A stretch of DNA of 64,000 bases from Hymenobacter volaticus (lineage in GTDB: Bacteria; Bacteroidota; Bacteroidia; Cytophagales; Hymenobacteraceae). The translations under genes and the position numbers were made by a program. The stretch is taken from contig NZ_CP095061.1 of NCBI RefSeq assembly GCF_022921055.1, positions 1,527,501-1,591,500 of the forward strand, written 5' to 3'. The notes under the pieces were generated by a model, which was not told the DNA's origin, did not search any database, and saw only the letters and a list, made by a program, of their open reading frames with translations. Positions 55,927 through 64,000 of this stretch are shown here, piece after piece. The first letter of the stretch is position 1; each line of letters begins with the position of its first letter.

Positions 55927-56997
55927 ATGGCCCCACGCGGTAAAAAGATTAATGACCTGGCAAGCGTACAAAGCAGTCCGGTGTCTATGTCCGATCTGGC
56001 GCGCGAGTTGGGGGTATCTATGACCACTATTTCGCGTGCTCTTAGCGACCACCACAGCATCGGACCGGCCACCAAGCAAAAGGTGATTAAGCTAGCCAAG
56101 AAGCTCAATTATCAACCTAATCACTTAGCAGCAGCGCTTCGCAAGGGAAAAAGCAAATTGCTAGGCGTAATTGTGCCCTACATCGAGGGCCGCTTTTTCC
56201 CGTCGGTGGTGCACGGCATCGAAAGTGCCGCTAGCAAAGCCGGCTACAGCGTTATTATTTGCCAATCCAATGAAGATGTAGCGCACGAGCGCAAGAATAT
56301 CGAAACGCTGCTGAGCGCGCAGGTAGCAGGTATTATGGTGTCGCTTTCGCGCACTACGCTGGACTTCAAGCATTTCGACAAAGTTCGCAAGCGGGGTATT
56401 CCGCTGGTGTTTTTCGACCGCACCATGGAAGGCGACAATGTGAATGCCGTGGTGCTCAACGACCGGGATGGTGGCTTTCAGTCGACGAAACACCTGCTAC
56501 AACAGGGTTGTAAGCGCGTGGCGCACTTTGCTGGTTTGCAACATCTGAACATCTACAAAAACCGTCGGCAGGGCTACCTCGATGCGCTGCAACTCTACGG
56601 GCTGCCTCACGACGAAGAACTAATTGTGTACTGTGACATGACGCTGGAGGAAGGCATGGCCGGCATGCAGCGTTTGCTGGAACTGCCAAACCCGCCCGAT
56701 GCCGTGTTTTCTGCCGGCGACTCCTCGTTGCTCGGGGCTTTGCAACTGCTCAAGCAGCGGGGTATCCGGGTGCCGCAGGATGTGGCCCTGGCCGGGTTCA
56801 GCAACGAAGCCTTTACGGCCATCACCGAGCCTATGCTAACTTCTGTGGATCAGCGTTGTGAGGAAATGGGACAGGCGGCCGTTCGGCTGTTTCTGGAACT
56901 AGTAGAAGCTAAAGGCAGCCCGTTTTCGCATCGGCAAGTGGTGCTGCAACCGGAGCTGTTTATTCGGGACTCTTCGTTGCACCAAAACAAAGAGTAG
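55927..56997 (+). CDS. LacI-family regulator, candidate for the CACAATC/GATTGTG sites
   Basis: 356 residues. The HTH (SMSDLARELGVSMTTISRAL) starts later than usual because of a 20-residue basic leader (MAPRGKKINDLASVQSS). The hinge KLNYQPNHLAAALRKGKS leads to a sugar-binding sensor: LLGVIVPYIEGRFFPSVVHGIE, ICQSNEDVAHERKN, IPLVFFDRTMEG, LAGFSNEAFTAITEPMLTSV. It closely resembles the protein at 61402-62430. Its promoter region holds two consensus-like operators, so autoregulation is plausible. Effector likely a pentose or arabino-oligosaccharide (inference). Confidence 0.94.
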   Translation: MAPRGKKINDLASVQSSPVSMSDLARELGVSMTTISRALSDHHSIGPATKQKVIKLAKKLNYQPNHLAAALRKGKSKLLGVIVPYIEGRFFPSVVHGIESAASKAGYSVIICQSNEDVAHERKNIETLLSAQVAGIMVSLSRTTLDFKHFDKVRKRGIPLVFFDRTMEGDNVNAVVLNDRDGGFQSTKHLLQQGCKRVAHFAGLQHLNIYKNRRQGYLDALQLYGLPHDEELIVYCDMTLEEGMAGMQRLLELPNPPDAVFSAGDSSLLGALQLLKQRGIRVPQDVALAGFSNEAFTAITEPMLTSVDQRCEEMGQAAVRLFLELVEAKGSPFSHRQVVLQPELFIRDSSLHQNKE

Positions 56998-57048
56998 GTG
57001 TGGTGTAAGTGCGGTTGGAATACGAAATTGATTTATTAACCAAAGCGG

Positions 57049-57762
57049 GTGCAACAATTTTTGCTGTTTGTAGATACGGAAACCACTGGCCTGCCTTCGG
57101 GTTGGACCAAACCGTATTCGGTGGAGCGTAACTGGCCTAGTATTGCACAGCTGGCTTGGGTGGTGTATACGTTGGAGGGCGAGCTGGTCAAAACCGAAAA
57201 CCACTACATCCGTGTGCCGGCCGGCCGAATGCGGCCATCGGCCACGGCAATTCATGGCCTTACCCCAACTTTCCTGGAGCAGCACGGCGAAGCTTGTCCG
57301 ACGATAATGCAGCGCTTTTTCAATGATTTGCGCACCTATTGCCCGTTGGTGGTAGGCCACTACATGCGCCTTGATTTTCATATGATAGGGGTGGAGTTCT
57401 ACCGGACGGGCCTGCCCAACTTACTGGCCGAACTGCCCACCCTGTGCACCATGCAAACCAGCCAGCGGCAGGCACAAGCCCAAGAGCGCAGTTTTCTGCG
57501 CCTAGGCGAGTTGCACGAGTATCTATTCAAGGAGCCCATGGTCCGGCAACACGATGCGCTAATTGATGCGCAGGCCACGGCCCGCTGCTTTTTCGAGCTG
57601 CGCCGGCTCGGCGACCTCAGCGACGAAACCATTTCTGCGCAGCCTCAACTCTCGGTGCCTTCCGCCGAAGCGGGTATGTTTGAGCGGTACCGGTCGTTGT
57701 GGCTCTTGTTTTTGCTGGTAGCCGGGGTACTTTCACTGCTGTTCTTTTGGCTCTATGGATAA
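57049..57762 (+). CDS. DEDD-type 3'-5' exonuclease with C-terminal membrane helix
   Basis: 237 residues from a GTG at 57049 (VQQFLLFVDTETTGLPSGW), the only start that keeps exonuclease motif I (DTET). Later motifs are VVGHYMRLDFHMIGVEF (II) and HDALIDAQATARCFFEL (III), so the active-site acids and the His of DnaQ/RNase T-like enzymes are present. A hydrophobic C-terminal segment (WLLFLLVAGVLSLLFFWLYG) suggests inner-membrane anchoring. It overlaps the next gene by eight bases and probably works with it; the substrate is unknown. Confidence 0.85.
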   Translation: MQQFLLFVDTETTGLPSGWTKPYSVERNWPSIAQLAWVVYTLEGELVKTENHYIRVPAGRMRPSATAIHGLTPTFLEQHGEACPTIMQRFFNDLRTYCPLVVGHYMRLDFHMIGVEFYRTGLPNLLAELPTLCTMQTSQRQAQAQERSFLRLGELHEYLFKEPMVRQHDALIDAQATARCFFELRRLGDLSDETISAQPQLSVPSAEAGMFERYRSLWLLFLLVAGVLSLLFFWLYG

Positions 57763-59655
57763 CCGCTTAGAATTTTTAAAAACGGTAACCCCTTTCAACC
57801 TGCTGCCCGAGGATGTGCTGCTTGGGGTGGTGGGCTTGCTGCAAGAAGTACGCTACACCAAGGAAACCCTGATTTATCAGCAAGACTCGTCGAAGCTGCG
57901 CAGCCTCGACATCATCGTGGCTGGGGCGTACGAAGCCTTCTTCTACGACAGTGAGCAAAACAAGCGCTTGCCCGAAACCTTGCGTGCCGGTGCCTGCTAC
58001 GGCGGACAGTCTATCTTGCTCAACAAAAAACGCTCGATTCGGACGGTAATAGCCCAAAAGGGCACCGTCGTCTACGCGCTGCCCCGCCGCGACTTTCGGG
58101 CGCTGTGCCTGGCTTATCCGGCTTTCTTCCACTTCTTCACGGCGCTCTACGGCGAGCGGATGCTCAACGAGGAGTACGCCCATTTCGTGAAACCCACATC
58201 GGGCGGGAAGAAAACTTTATTGCGGCCGACCAGATGTACTCGCGCAAAATCGAGACGCAGGAGGTGCGCGAAATAGTGGCCGTGCCGCACGATACGCCTA
58301 TTTATCAGGCCGCGCAGCAAATGGCCGCCGCCAAAGTCAGCTGTGCCTTCGTGACCGACAGTCAAGGCGAAATCATCGGCTACCTCACCGACATTACCCT
58401 GCGCGACAACGTGATAGCGCGGCAGCTTGATGCCACCCACCCGGTGTCCGAAGTGGTGGATACGCCCATAGTCTCCATCAACAACGAAGCCTATGTATAT
58501 GAGGCCATTCTGTTGATGTTCCAAACCAAAACCCGGTACCTGCTGGTCGAGAAAGGCGGCCACTACATTGGGTTTCTGAGCCGCAACAAGCTGCTGAGCG
58601 ACTTGGCGCAGTCACCGTTCATGTTCATTCAGGCGGTGAAGTCGGCGCAGAGCATGCAGGAATTGAAGCGGCGCTGGGAAACGGTGCCCGAAATTGTCAA
58701 TCAGCTGCTGAGCCGGGGCGTGAAGCCCGAAATTGTGAACCAGGTGATTACCACCGTGGCCGATACCATTGCGCTGAAAGTGATTGAGGGCGTGCTTGCC
58801 GAGCACGGACCCGCGCCGGCCAAGTTTGTGTTTATGGTGCTAGGCAGCGAAGGCCGGAAAGAGCAAACCCTGCTCACCGACCAAGACAACGCCATCATCT
58901 ACGAAGACAAAGCCAATGAACAGCGCGAACTGGTACGGGCCTATTTTCTGCGCTTCGCCGAAGCCGTTTCCGATCAGCTCAACCACATTGGCTTAAGCTT
59001 TTGCACCGGTGGCTTCATGGCCAAAAACCACAAGTGGACGCACTCCTTGTCGCACTGGAAACGCAATTATAACAGTTGGATGAGCGAGTCGAATGCCGAG
59101 ACAGTTATGAAATTCTCGACGTTTTTCGACTGCCGCTACCTCTACGGCGAGGCGGCCATCATGGAGGAATTGCAGGCGTTTATGGGCGAAGTACTGCAAG
59201 GGCCAGTCGAGCGGTTCTTCTACTACATGGCCAACAATGCGCTGCAATACGAGCCACCCCTGACGTTTTTCCGCAATTTCCGCACCTTCACGCAGGGCAC
59301 TCAGCAGGTGTTTGACTTAAAGAAAACGATGACGCCTATCGTAGATTTGGTGCGGGTGTATGCTCTCAAACACCAAATTTTCAAAACCAACACTGGCGAG
59401 CGGCTGCAAGAGCTGCGTGAGCGAGGCGTATTCACCGAGAAAGAGTACCAGGAATTGTTCCAGGCGTATTATTACCTCATGGGCATGCGCTTGAAAAAGC
59501 AAGCCCGCCAGCTCATCAACGACCGGATTCCGCCCACCAACTACCTCGACCCCAAAGTCCTGACGCAGGTAGAACAAGTCACTCTCAAGGAGATTTTCAA
59601 GGTGATAGCCGACTTCCAACTACGCATCAAGGTTGCCTTCACCAAGACGCTGTAA
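57755..59655 (+). pseudogene. cNMP-binding/CBS/DUF294 nucleotidyltransferase-like protein, interrupted by one frameshift
   Basis: Expected domain order in 633 residues. Residues 1-140 are a cyclic-nucleotide-type beta-roll (YTKETLIYQQDSSKLRSLDI). Two CBS repeats follow (VREIVAVPHDTPIYQAAQQM; PIVSINNEAYVYEAILLM). Then come a DUF294 NTase fold with GSEGRKEQTLLTDQDNAIIY and a C-terminal helical DUF294 domain. The frame is lost at the CCC of 58193-58195; a fourth C gives FVKPHIGREENFIAADQMYS and joins the downstream frame. The protein would be a ligand-sensing nucleotidyltransferase related to GlnD. It overlaps the exonuclease gene by eight bases. Confidence 0.9.
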
Positions 59656-59671
59656 AAACATCAACTTAAAG

Positions 59672-59710
59672 TAAAAGGCTCGTCCCACATTGCGTGGGAC
59701 GAGCCTTTTA
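59672..59710. terminator. Bidirectional intrinsic terminator
   Basis: A perfect 17-bp stem (59672-59688 with 59694-59710), with AAAA on the left and TTTT on the right, lies between the convergent DUF294 and OmpA genes. Confidence 0.9.
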
Positions 59711-59715
59711 TATAG

Positions 59716-60528
59716 CTACTTGTCGATGACGCGGATGCTGACGCGCCGGTTTAGAGAGCGGCCATCCGGGGTTTCGTTGCTGGCAATATTGTCAAGGGAA
59801 CCGTAACCCACGGCCTCTATGCTTTTCGGATCAACCCCAAACTTGATGAGCGTCGCCCGGGCCGATTCCGCCCGTTCGCGGCTGAGCTTCAAGTTGAAGC
59901 TAGGGTTGCCGGAATTGTCGGTGTAGCCGCCCACACGCACTTTGGCGTTGGGGAACGTCTTCAGAATGCTGGCCACGTTCGACAACTGCCACATCGATTC
60001 GTTGGTAAGCACGGCCTTGCTGGACTCGAAATAGATTCGGTCGAAGCCAATCCAGCCTTTCGTGGGGCTTTCCTTGTCGACTTCAATGGTGGGGTCGACA
60101 AGAAATTGGTAGAGCTTGTTTTCGGTGGAATTAGCCCCGATTATTTGCTGTAACCCGTCCTTGAGCTTTAGCACAGCCGGCACCCCGGCATCGCCATACA
60201 CATATCCGCCACCCGACCGGTCGAACTGGCCGTTGGCCGTGAGAGCCGCTGGATTGTTGGGGTCCCACACGCCTTTGTTGCCCACGTTTGAGGTAGAAGT
60301 GGCGTAGCTTTCATTGGTGGAGCTGACAGTGGCCGTGTAGGTGCTTGCTTTCTTGGTTTCGCTGCCTATGATGTAGCCGAGTTCAGCTGTAGCCACTACT
60401 AGGGCCGCAATCAGCCATTTGTTGGTAGTAGAAACAGTAGATACCGGTCGAGGCTTGGGGGTAGTTTCGTGGGTTAGGGTGGGCAGCCATTGCTCTTGCA
60501 CCGGAAGCAGCGCCGGTTGAGTGGTCAC
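59716..60528 (-). CDS. OmpA-family peptidoglycan-binding protein
   Basis: 270 residues. One membrane helix (KWLIAALVVATAELGYIIG, residues about 37-55) anchors it; there is no cleavable signal. The C-terminal OmpA domain (about residues 160-270) has YFESSKAVLTNESMWQL, VRVGGYTDNSGNPSFNLKLS with the peptidoglycan-binding Asp/Arg positions, and LNRRVSIRVIDK. It follows the DUF937 gene with a four-base overlap. In relatives these two often occur fused. Confidence 0.93.
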   Translation of the reverse strand: MTTQPALLPVQEQWLPTLTHETTPKPRPVSTVSTTNKWLIAALVVATAELGYIIGSETKKASTYTATVSSTNESYATSTSNVGNKGVWDPNNPAALTANGQFDRSGGGYVYGDAGVPAVLKLKDGLQQIIGANSTENKLYQFLVDPTIEVDKESPTKGWIGFDRIYFESSKAVLTNESMWQLSNVASILKTFPNAKVRVGGYTDNSGNPSFNLKLSRERAESARATLIKFGVDPKSIEAVGYGSLDNIASNETPDGRSLNRRVSIRVIDK

Positions 60529-61019
60529 CGGGGCGGCATCTCGCGCGACAAGGTTTGCAAGGACTGCGCTAAGTCATCGGGTCCCCATTGGTTGGCGGCC
60601 ACTTGTTTGCCTAGCATCCCGAGTGTCACAGGAACTACCAAGTTGATTAGGTCAACAACCGTGTTCTGCTGAATACCAGTGGTGGATACTACGCTGTTTA
60701 TCGTGCCGAAATACCGATCCTTCTGCACGGACTTAACCAATTCTGCTCCGCGCTCGGGCATTAGGGCTAATTCTGGCTGGGCATTCTCTACATTTAATAC
60801 GTCTAGCTGGCTGGCCTCATTGGCCATATTATACACAGCTTGCTGGCCGCCCGTTTGTTCGCTTAGCTCAGCCAGGTTGTTCATTACCAAAGTGATAACT
60901 CGCGGTAAAGCCAGCTTTGTGCTTATTTCCTGCTCGACCCCAACCCCGTTTACATTAATGAGGTTGTTGCGCAGGATGAAGCGTTTGACATCTTCCGCTA
61001 AATTTTCGCTTGTTATCAT
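60525..61019 (-). CDS. DUF937-domain protein
   Basis: 164 residues, no signal peptide. The DUF937 core appears as LVMNNLAELSEQTGGQQAVY and the C-terminal INLVVPVTLGMLGKQVA. The family is of unknown function and is often tied to OmpA-type envelope proteins in Bacteroidota. Its stop overlaps the OmpA start by four bases, so the two are translationally coupled. Confidence 0.82.
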   Translation of the reverse strand: MITSENLAEDVKRFILRNNLINVNGVGVEQEISTKLALPRVITLVMNNLAELSEQTGGQQAVYNMANEASQLDVLNVENAQPELALMPERGAELVKSVQKDRYFGTINSVVSTTGIQQNTVVDLINLVVPVTLGMLGKQVAANQWGPDDLAQSLQTLSREMPPR

Positions 61020-61401
61020 AGGATAGGGGACGTGTTGGAACAGGAAAATCCAATTAAATATCGGATTAACATTAACTTCTACCTACGGCACTTAGCGCCA
61101 GGCAGATTGAAGCCGCGCCGTTTATGAATATAATATGCTGGTTGTTAAATACATAACCTAAGGGAAGTGCTCCATAATAAATAGACAACTAGTACTCGCA
61201 ACTGCCCAGATCCCAAGCAAGGGTCACCACGTCAACCCCACATTTCTTCACTGTAAGCCGAATGGTATAAAGTCGGCTTTAAAACCATTAAGAAGTCATT
61301 TCGAGCTAGGTCAGCAAACTTTACGCTGCCACACAACACAACCAGCCAGCATGTTGATCTGGCAGTCAAATGGGCAAAAGCGGGTGGGGTAATGTTTGGT
61401 G
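61020..61401. other. Intergenic region upstream of the DUF937 gene
   Basis: 382 bases between two minus-strand genes. It must contain the DUF937-ompA promoter. No coding sequence, repeat or terminator was recognised. Confidence 0.5.
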
Positions 61402-62430
61402 TTACAGCAGGTTGCGCAACGATGAGCCACGAACCTCGATTTGGGGCTTGAGCATGATACGTTGAGGTGAGTAATTGTCAGTACGCTTGTGCATTTGCAG
61501 AAACAGACGCACGGCGGCTTCTCCCATTAGTTCGCCTCGCTGCTCCACCGAAGTTAGGCGAGGTGAAATCAACGTAGTGAAAGGCTCATTGCTAAAGCCA
61601 GAAAGGGCAATGTCCTGCGGTACCCGGATGTTACGCTCCTGCAGAACTTCCAGTGCGCCCACCGCTGGCATGTCGTACGACGAGAATACGGCGTCGGGGG
61701 GTGAGTCGAGTTGCAGGAACTGGTTCATGCCTTCGGCGCCCGCCGCCTTACTTAAGTTGGGCAACTGAAAAACCAACTCGGGGTCGAGGAGCAAGCCAAA
61801 GGATTCGAGAGCATCAACGTAGCCTTCGAAACGGTTTTTGTTGATGTTTAGGTGCTGAGGGCCCGAGAAAAAGGCAATGCGCTTACAGCCTTGCTCTACC
61901 AGATGCTTCACCACCCCGAAAGCGCCTTGGTGGTCGTCGAGCACGACGGCATTAGTGGTGGGCAAGTCGGGCATACGGTCGAAAAAAACCAACGGGATAC
62001 CCTTGTTTTGCACCTTCTCGAAATGCTGGTAGTCGTGGGTGGTACTCGACATCGAAATCAGGATGCCCTCAACTTGCGCATTCATCAGCATTTTCAAGTT
62101 GGCACGCTCTTGTTTTACGTCCTCGTTGGATTGGCAAAGCATAACGTGGAAGCCAGCCTTCGAGGCCATCTTCTCGATGCCGTGCATGACAGTGGGAAAG
62201 AAGTAACCGCTGATATGAGGTACTACCACGCCCAGAATGCCACTATGCCCTTTGCGCAGGCCCGCCGCCAAGTGGTTGGGCTGGTAGTTGAGCTTGATAG
62301 CCATCTGCCGAACCCGCTCCTTGGTATCCTCCCGAATATTGGCATGGTCGCTTAGAGCCCGCGAAACCGTTGATACAGCTAGGCCTAGGTGCGTCGCAAT
62401 GGTCGTAATGGAAGCCTGCTTGTTAGCCAA
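61402..62430 (-). CDS. LacI-family regulator, paralogue of the one at 55927
   Basis: 342 residues. HTH: SITTIATHLGLAVSTVSRAL, hinge KLNYQPNHLAAGLRKGHS. Sensor: ILGVVVPHISGYFFPTVMHGIE, LCQSNEDVKQERANLK, IPLVFFDRMPDLP and LSGFSNEPFTTLISPRLTSV. It shares long stretches with the protein at 55927 and may bind the same operator family. It is divergent from the GH31 gene, whose start region carries a related operator, so GH31 is its first candidate target. Confidence 0.94.
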   Translation of the reverse strand: MANKQASITTIATHLGLAVSTVSRALSDHANIREDTKERVRQMAIKLNYQPNHLAAGLRKGHSGILGVVVPHISGYFFPTVMHGIEKMASKAGFHVMLCQSNEDVKQERANLKMLMNAQVEGILISMSSTTHDYQHFEKVQNKGIPLVFFDRMPDLPTTNAVVLDDHQGAFGVVKHLVEQGCKRIAFFSGPQHLNINKNRFEGYVDALESFGLLLDPELVFQLPNLSKAAGAEGMNQFLQLDSPPDAVFSSYDMPAVGALEVLQERNIRVPQDIALSGFSNEPFTTLISPRLTSVEQRGELMGEAAVRLFLQMHKRTDNYSPQRIMLKPQIEVRGSSLRNLL

Positions 62431-62480
62431 TGTAGTAGCGGTTTGAATACCAGGGCTGCTTTATCTATAGTAATGGTTGG

Positions 62481-62531
62481 GGCTGGCAGACGCAGCGCAG
62501 CTTGCCTGCCCAAGCGCTGCGTCTGCCAGCC
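62481..62531. repeat. 18-bp inverted repeat upstream of the LacI gene
   Basis: GGCTGGCAGACGCAGCGC (62481-62498) is a perfect complement of 62514-62531, with a 15-base loop. It starts 50 bases before the LacI ATG. There is no T run, so it is more likely a repeat element or leader structure than a terminator. Confidence 0.7.
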
Positions 62532-63059
62532 CAACTCACTCAATATTCAGATATGGATAGCCGTAACCTGTTGAAGGCTGCATCAAGCTACCTAAATATG
62601 CCAAAGTAAATAAAAGCCTGCCGGAATTGATTACCTACTTGCCGAGCTTCGTGCTTGTCTGCCGTTGCTCGATTACGAGCCTGAGCCTAGTTCAGCTTCC
62701 GATAGAGCCGAAAAGAATAGAGGCAACCGCAGTGATTCGAGTGCTGGCAGAAACAATGACTTTCTAGGTTTTGGCCGTGCATTCCTTTTGCACAAGCTCA
62801 TGCCAAAGACGGCTAAAACGATTCTGTGAAAAGCTTATGGGTATGCGGCTAATGTGTATTATTACGCGCCTTTGTAGTACTTCTTCTTAATAGAGGGGGC
62901 ACAAACAACTGGTTTAAAAAATAGGTGAGTTAGTGCTGTTGGTTGTTTTTGAAACTTCCGACGCTATTTCATAGGTGGCTAAAACAGCGCCTATTTCTTG
63001 CTATTCATCCAAAATACTAGTGCTGCGGCAGCATGTAGCACCTTGTGTAACTCTTAACC

Positions 63060-63073
63060 GGCAATCGTTTGCA
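63060..63073. promoter_or_regulatory. LacI-type operator at the GH31 start
   Basis: GGCAATC/GTTTGCA, with core GCAATC/GTTTGC. It ends four bases before the GH31 ATG at 63078, so a bound repressor would block the start region. Outer bases differ from the perfect consensus. Confidence 0.6.
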
Positions 63074-63077
63074 TTTT

Positions 63078-64000
63078 ATGTTCAAACAGCGCAATACCTA
63101 TAGGCTCCCCCTTCTCAGTCTCGTCTTTTTGTTGCCTGTAGGGGTAGCAATGGCTCAAAAGCCAAGTGTCAAGCAATTACAGGATGGGGTGCTTATAACT
63201 CTTTCCAAACCCAACGACAATGCAGTGCGCACCATCCGTCTGCGGGTGGTGACCGACAACATCATCCATGTGCAGGCTAGCCCCTTGGATTCGGTATCGA
63301 CTAAACAGAGCCTGATGGCCGTTGCGCCTACCGGAGCGGCGCCGAAATGGCAGTTCAAGCAGAAGAAGGGGCAGGGGATAGTAAGCACGAGTGCACTGAA
63401 CGCCACCGTTTCGCTGCCGACTGGCGAAATCGTGTTTACTGATGCCAAGGGCCGCGTTATTCTGCAGGAGCGCAAAAACGGCGGCAAGCTGTTTAAGCCA
63501 GTGGTGGTAGAAGGCGAAAAGCTGTACGAGATTGAGCAAGTGTTCGACTCCCCGCCGACGAGGGGATTTATGGCCTAGGCCAGCACCAGAACGGGGTGAT
63601 GAACTACAAAGGCCAGCAGGTGCGACTCGCCCACAACAACACCGACGTGGCGGTGCCTTTCCTCGTTTCCAATAAAAACTACGGCATTCTATGGGATAAC
63701 TACTCTATTACCAACGTCGGCGACACCCGCGACTATCAGCCACTCTACACCCTAAAACTCTACGCCAAAGATGGTACGGAAGGCTGGCTAACGGCCACCT
63801 ACGTAAAGAAAAACAAGCCGAGCGAAGTGGTAGCGCAGCGCCCCGAGTCTTCTTTGCCTTATGAATACCTAGAGGACATGAAGAACTTTCCGGCCGAGGT
63901 GAAACTAGGCGAGACCATGGCCACTTGGGAAGGCGCTATTGCTTCCAATGAAACCGGGCTGCACCACTTCCTGCTCAAAAATGCGGGCTACGCGAAGCTC
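63078..64000 (+). pseudogene. GH31 alpha-xylosidase/alpha-glucosidase, frameshifted and cut by the window end
   Basis: The ATG at 63078 starts a signal peptide (LLSLVFLLPVGVAMAQ). The GH31 N-terminal beta-sandwich follows (IRLRVVTDNIIHVQASP; YEIEQVFDSP). The frame breaks at CCCC 63550-63553; one more C gives SPADEGIYGLGQHQNGVMNY, the family's GQH loop, open to the window end. The region after WLTATYV (EDMKNFPAEVKLGETMATWEG ... HHFLLKNAGY) looks like a PA14 insertion, as in alpha-xylosidases acting on xyloglucan. The catalytic part lies outside the window, so substrate is inferred. Confidence 0.87.

Larger units (their letters stand above)
62431..63077. other. Divergent control region between LacI and GH31 genes
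   Basis: 647 bases. It holds an 18-bp hairpin near the LacI start and an operator at the GH31 start. No other gene or RNA was recognised. Confidence 0.55.

Noticed and set aside
6853..63553. Contingency-locus (phase-variable) homopolymers
   Set aside because: Runs are only 3-5 bases, shorter than usual slippage tracts; error in consensus is the simpler explanation, though not excluded.

Overview
The window looks like chromosome from a Bacteroidota bacterium of the Cytophagales, most likely Hymenobacter or a close relative. The evidence is two SusC/SusD outer-membrane pairs, a type IX secretion C-terminal domain, a DUF937/OmpA pair, a fused transaldolase/glucose-6-phosphate isomerase, moderately high GC, and a long palindromic intergenic repeat. 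No phage, plasmid, insertion sequence, CRISPR array, rRNA or tRNA was recognised. Almost everything is plant-polysaccharide catabolism and its control.

Layout. 1-3024: end of a clan GH-A glycosidase, then galK-galT (minus strand). 3025-24545: a large arabinose/arabinan locus with susC-susD, a T9SS-exported GH43 arabinanase with a ricin-type lectin, an aldose-1-epimerase lipoprotein, araB-araD-araA, a sodium/sugar symporter, GH51, GH27 and GH127. 24884-29847: a glycerol locus with a DeoR regulator divergent from glpD-glpK-glpF. 29962-31736: an orphan envelope protein and a small VOC protein. 31872-43425: a second locus, susC-susD-DUF1080-Gfo/Idh/MocA-PmoA-like on minus, divergent from apbE-Gfo/Idh/MocA. 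This resembles an oxidative (3-keto) glycoside-cleavage system. 43540-48770: a LacI regulator, an MFS transporter, a GH39 and a GH43. 48874-53818: transketolase and transaldolase/phosphoglucose isomerase. 54149-64000: another GH43 arabinanase, two similar LacI regulators, an exonuclease plus cNMP/CBS/DUF294 pair, a DUF937/OmpA pair, and the start of a GH31 alpha-xylosidase.

How it fits together. Arabinan, beta-arabinooligosaccharides, galactosides and probably xyloglucan side chains are cut by GH43, GH51, GH127, GH27, GH39 and GH31. Oligosaccharides enter through SusCD and monosaccharides through the symporter. Arabinose goes through AraA-AraB-AraD to xylulose-5-phosphate, which transketolase and the Tal-Pgi fusion carry into glycolysis. 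Galactose goes through the aldose epimerase, GalK and GalT. A LacI-type palindrome near CACAATC/GATTGTG recurs at the start of at least six transcription units and ties most of the catabolic genes into one apparent regulon.

Caution. Six genes (susC, GH51, GH127, GH43, DUF294, GH31) are each broken by loss of exactly one base in a G or C run. Restoring the base restores the family-typical protein every time. A systematic consensus error is the likeliest cause.
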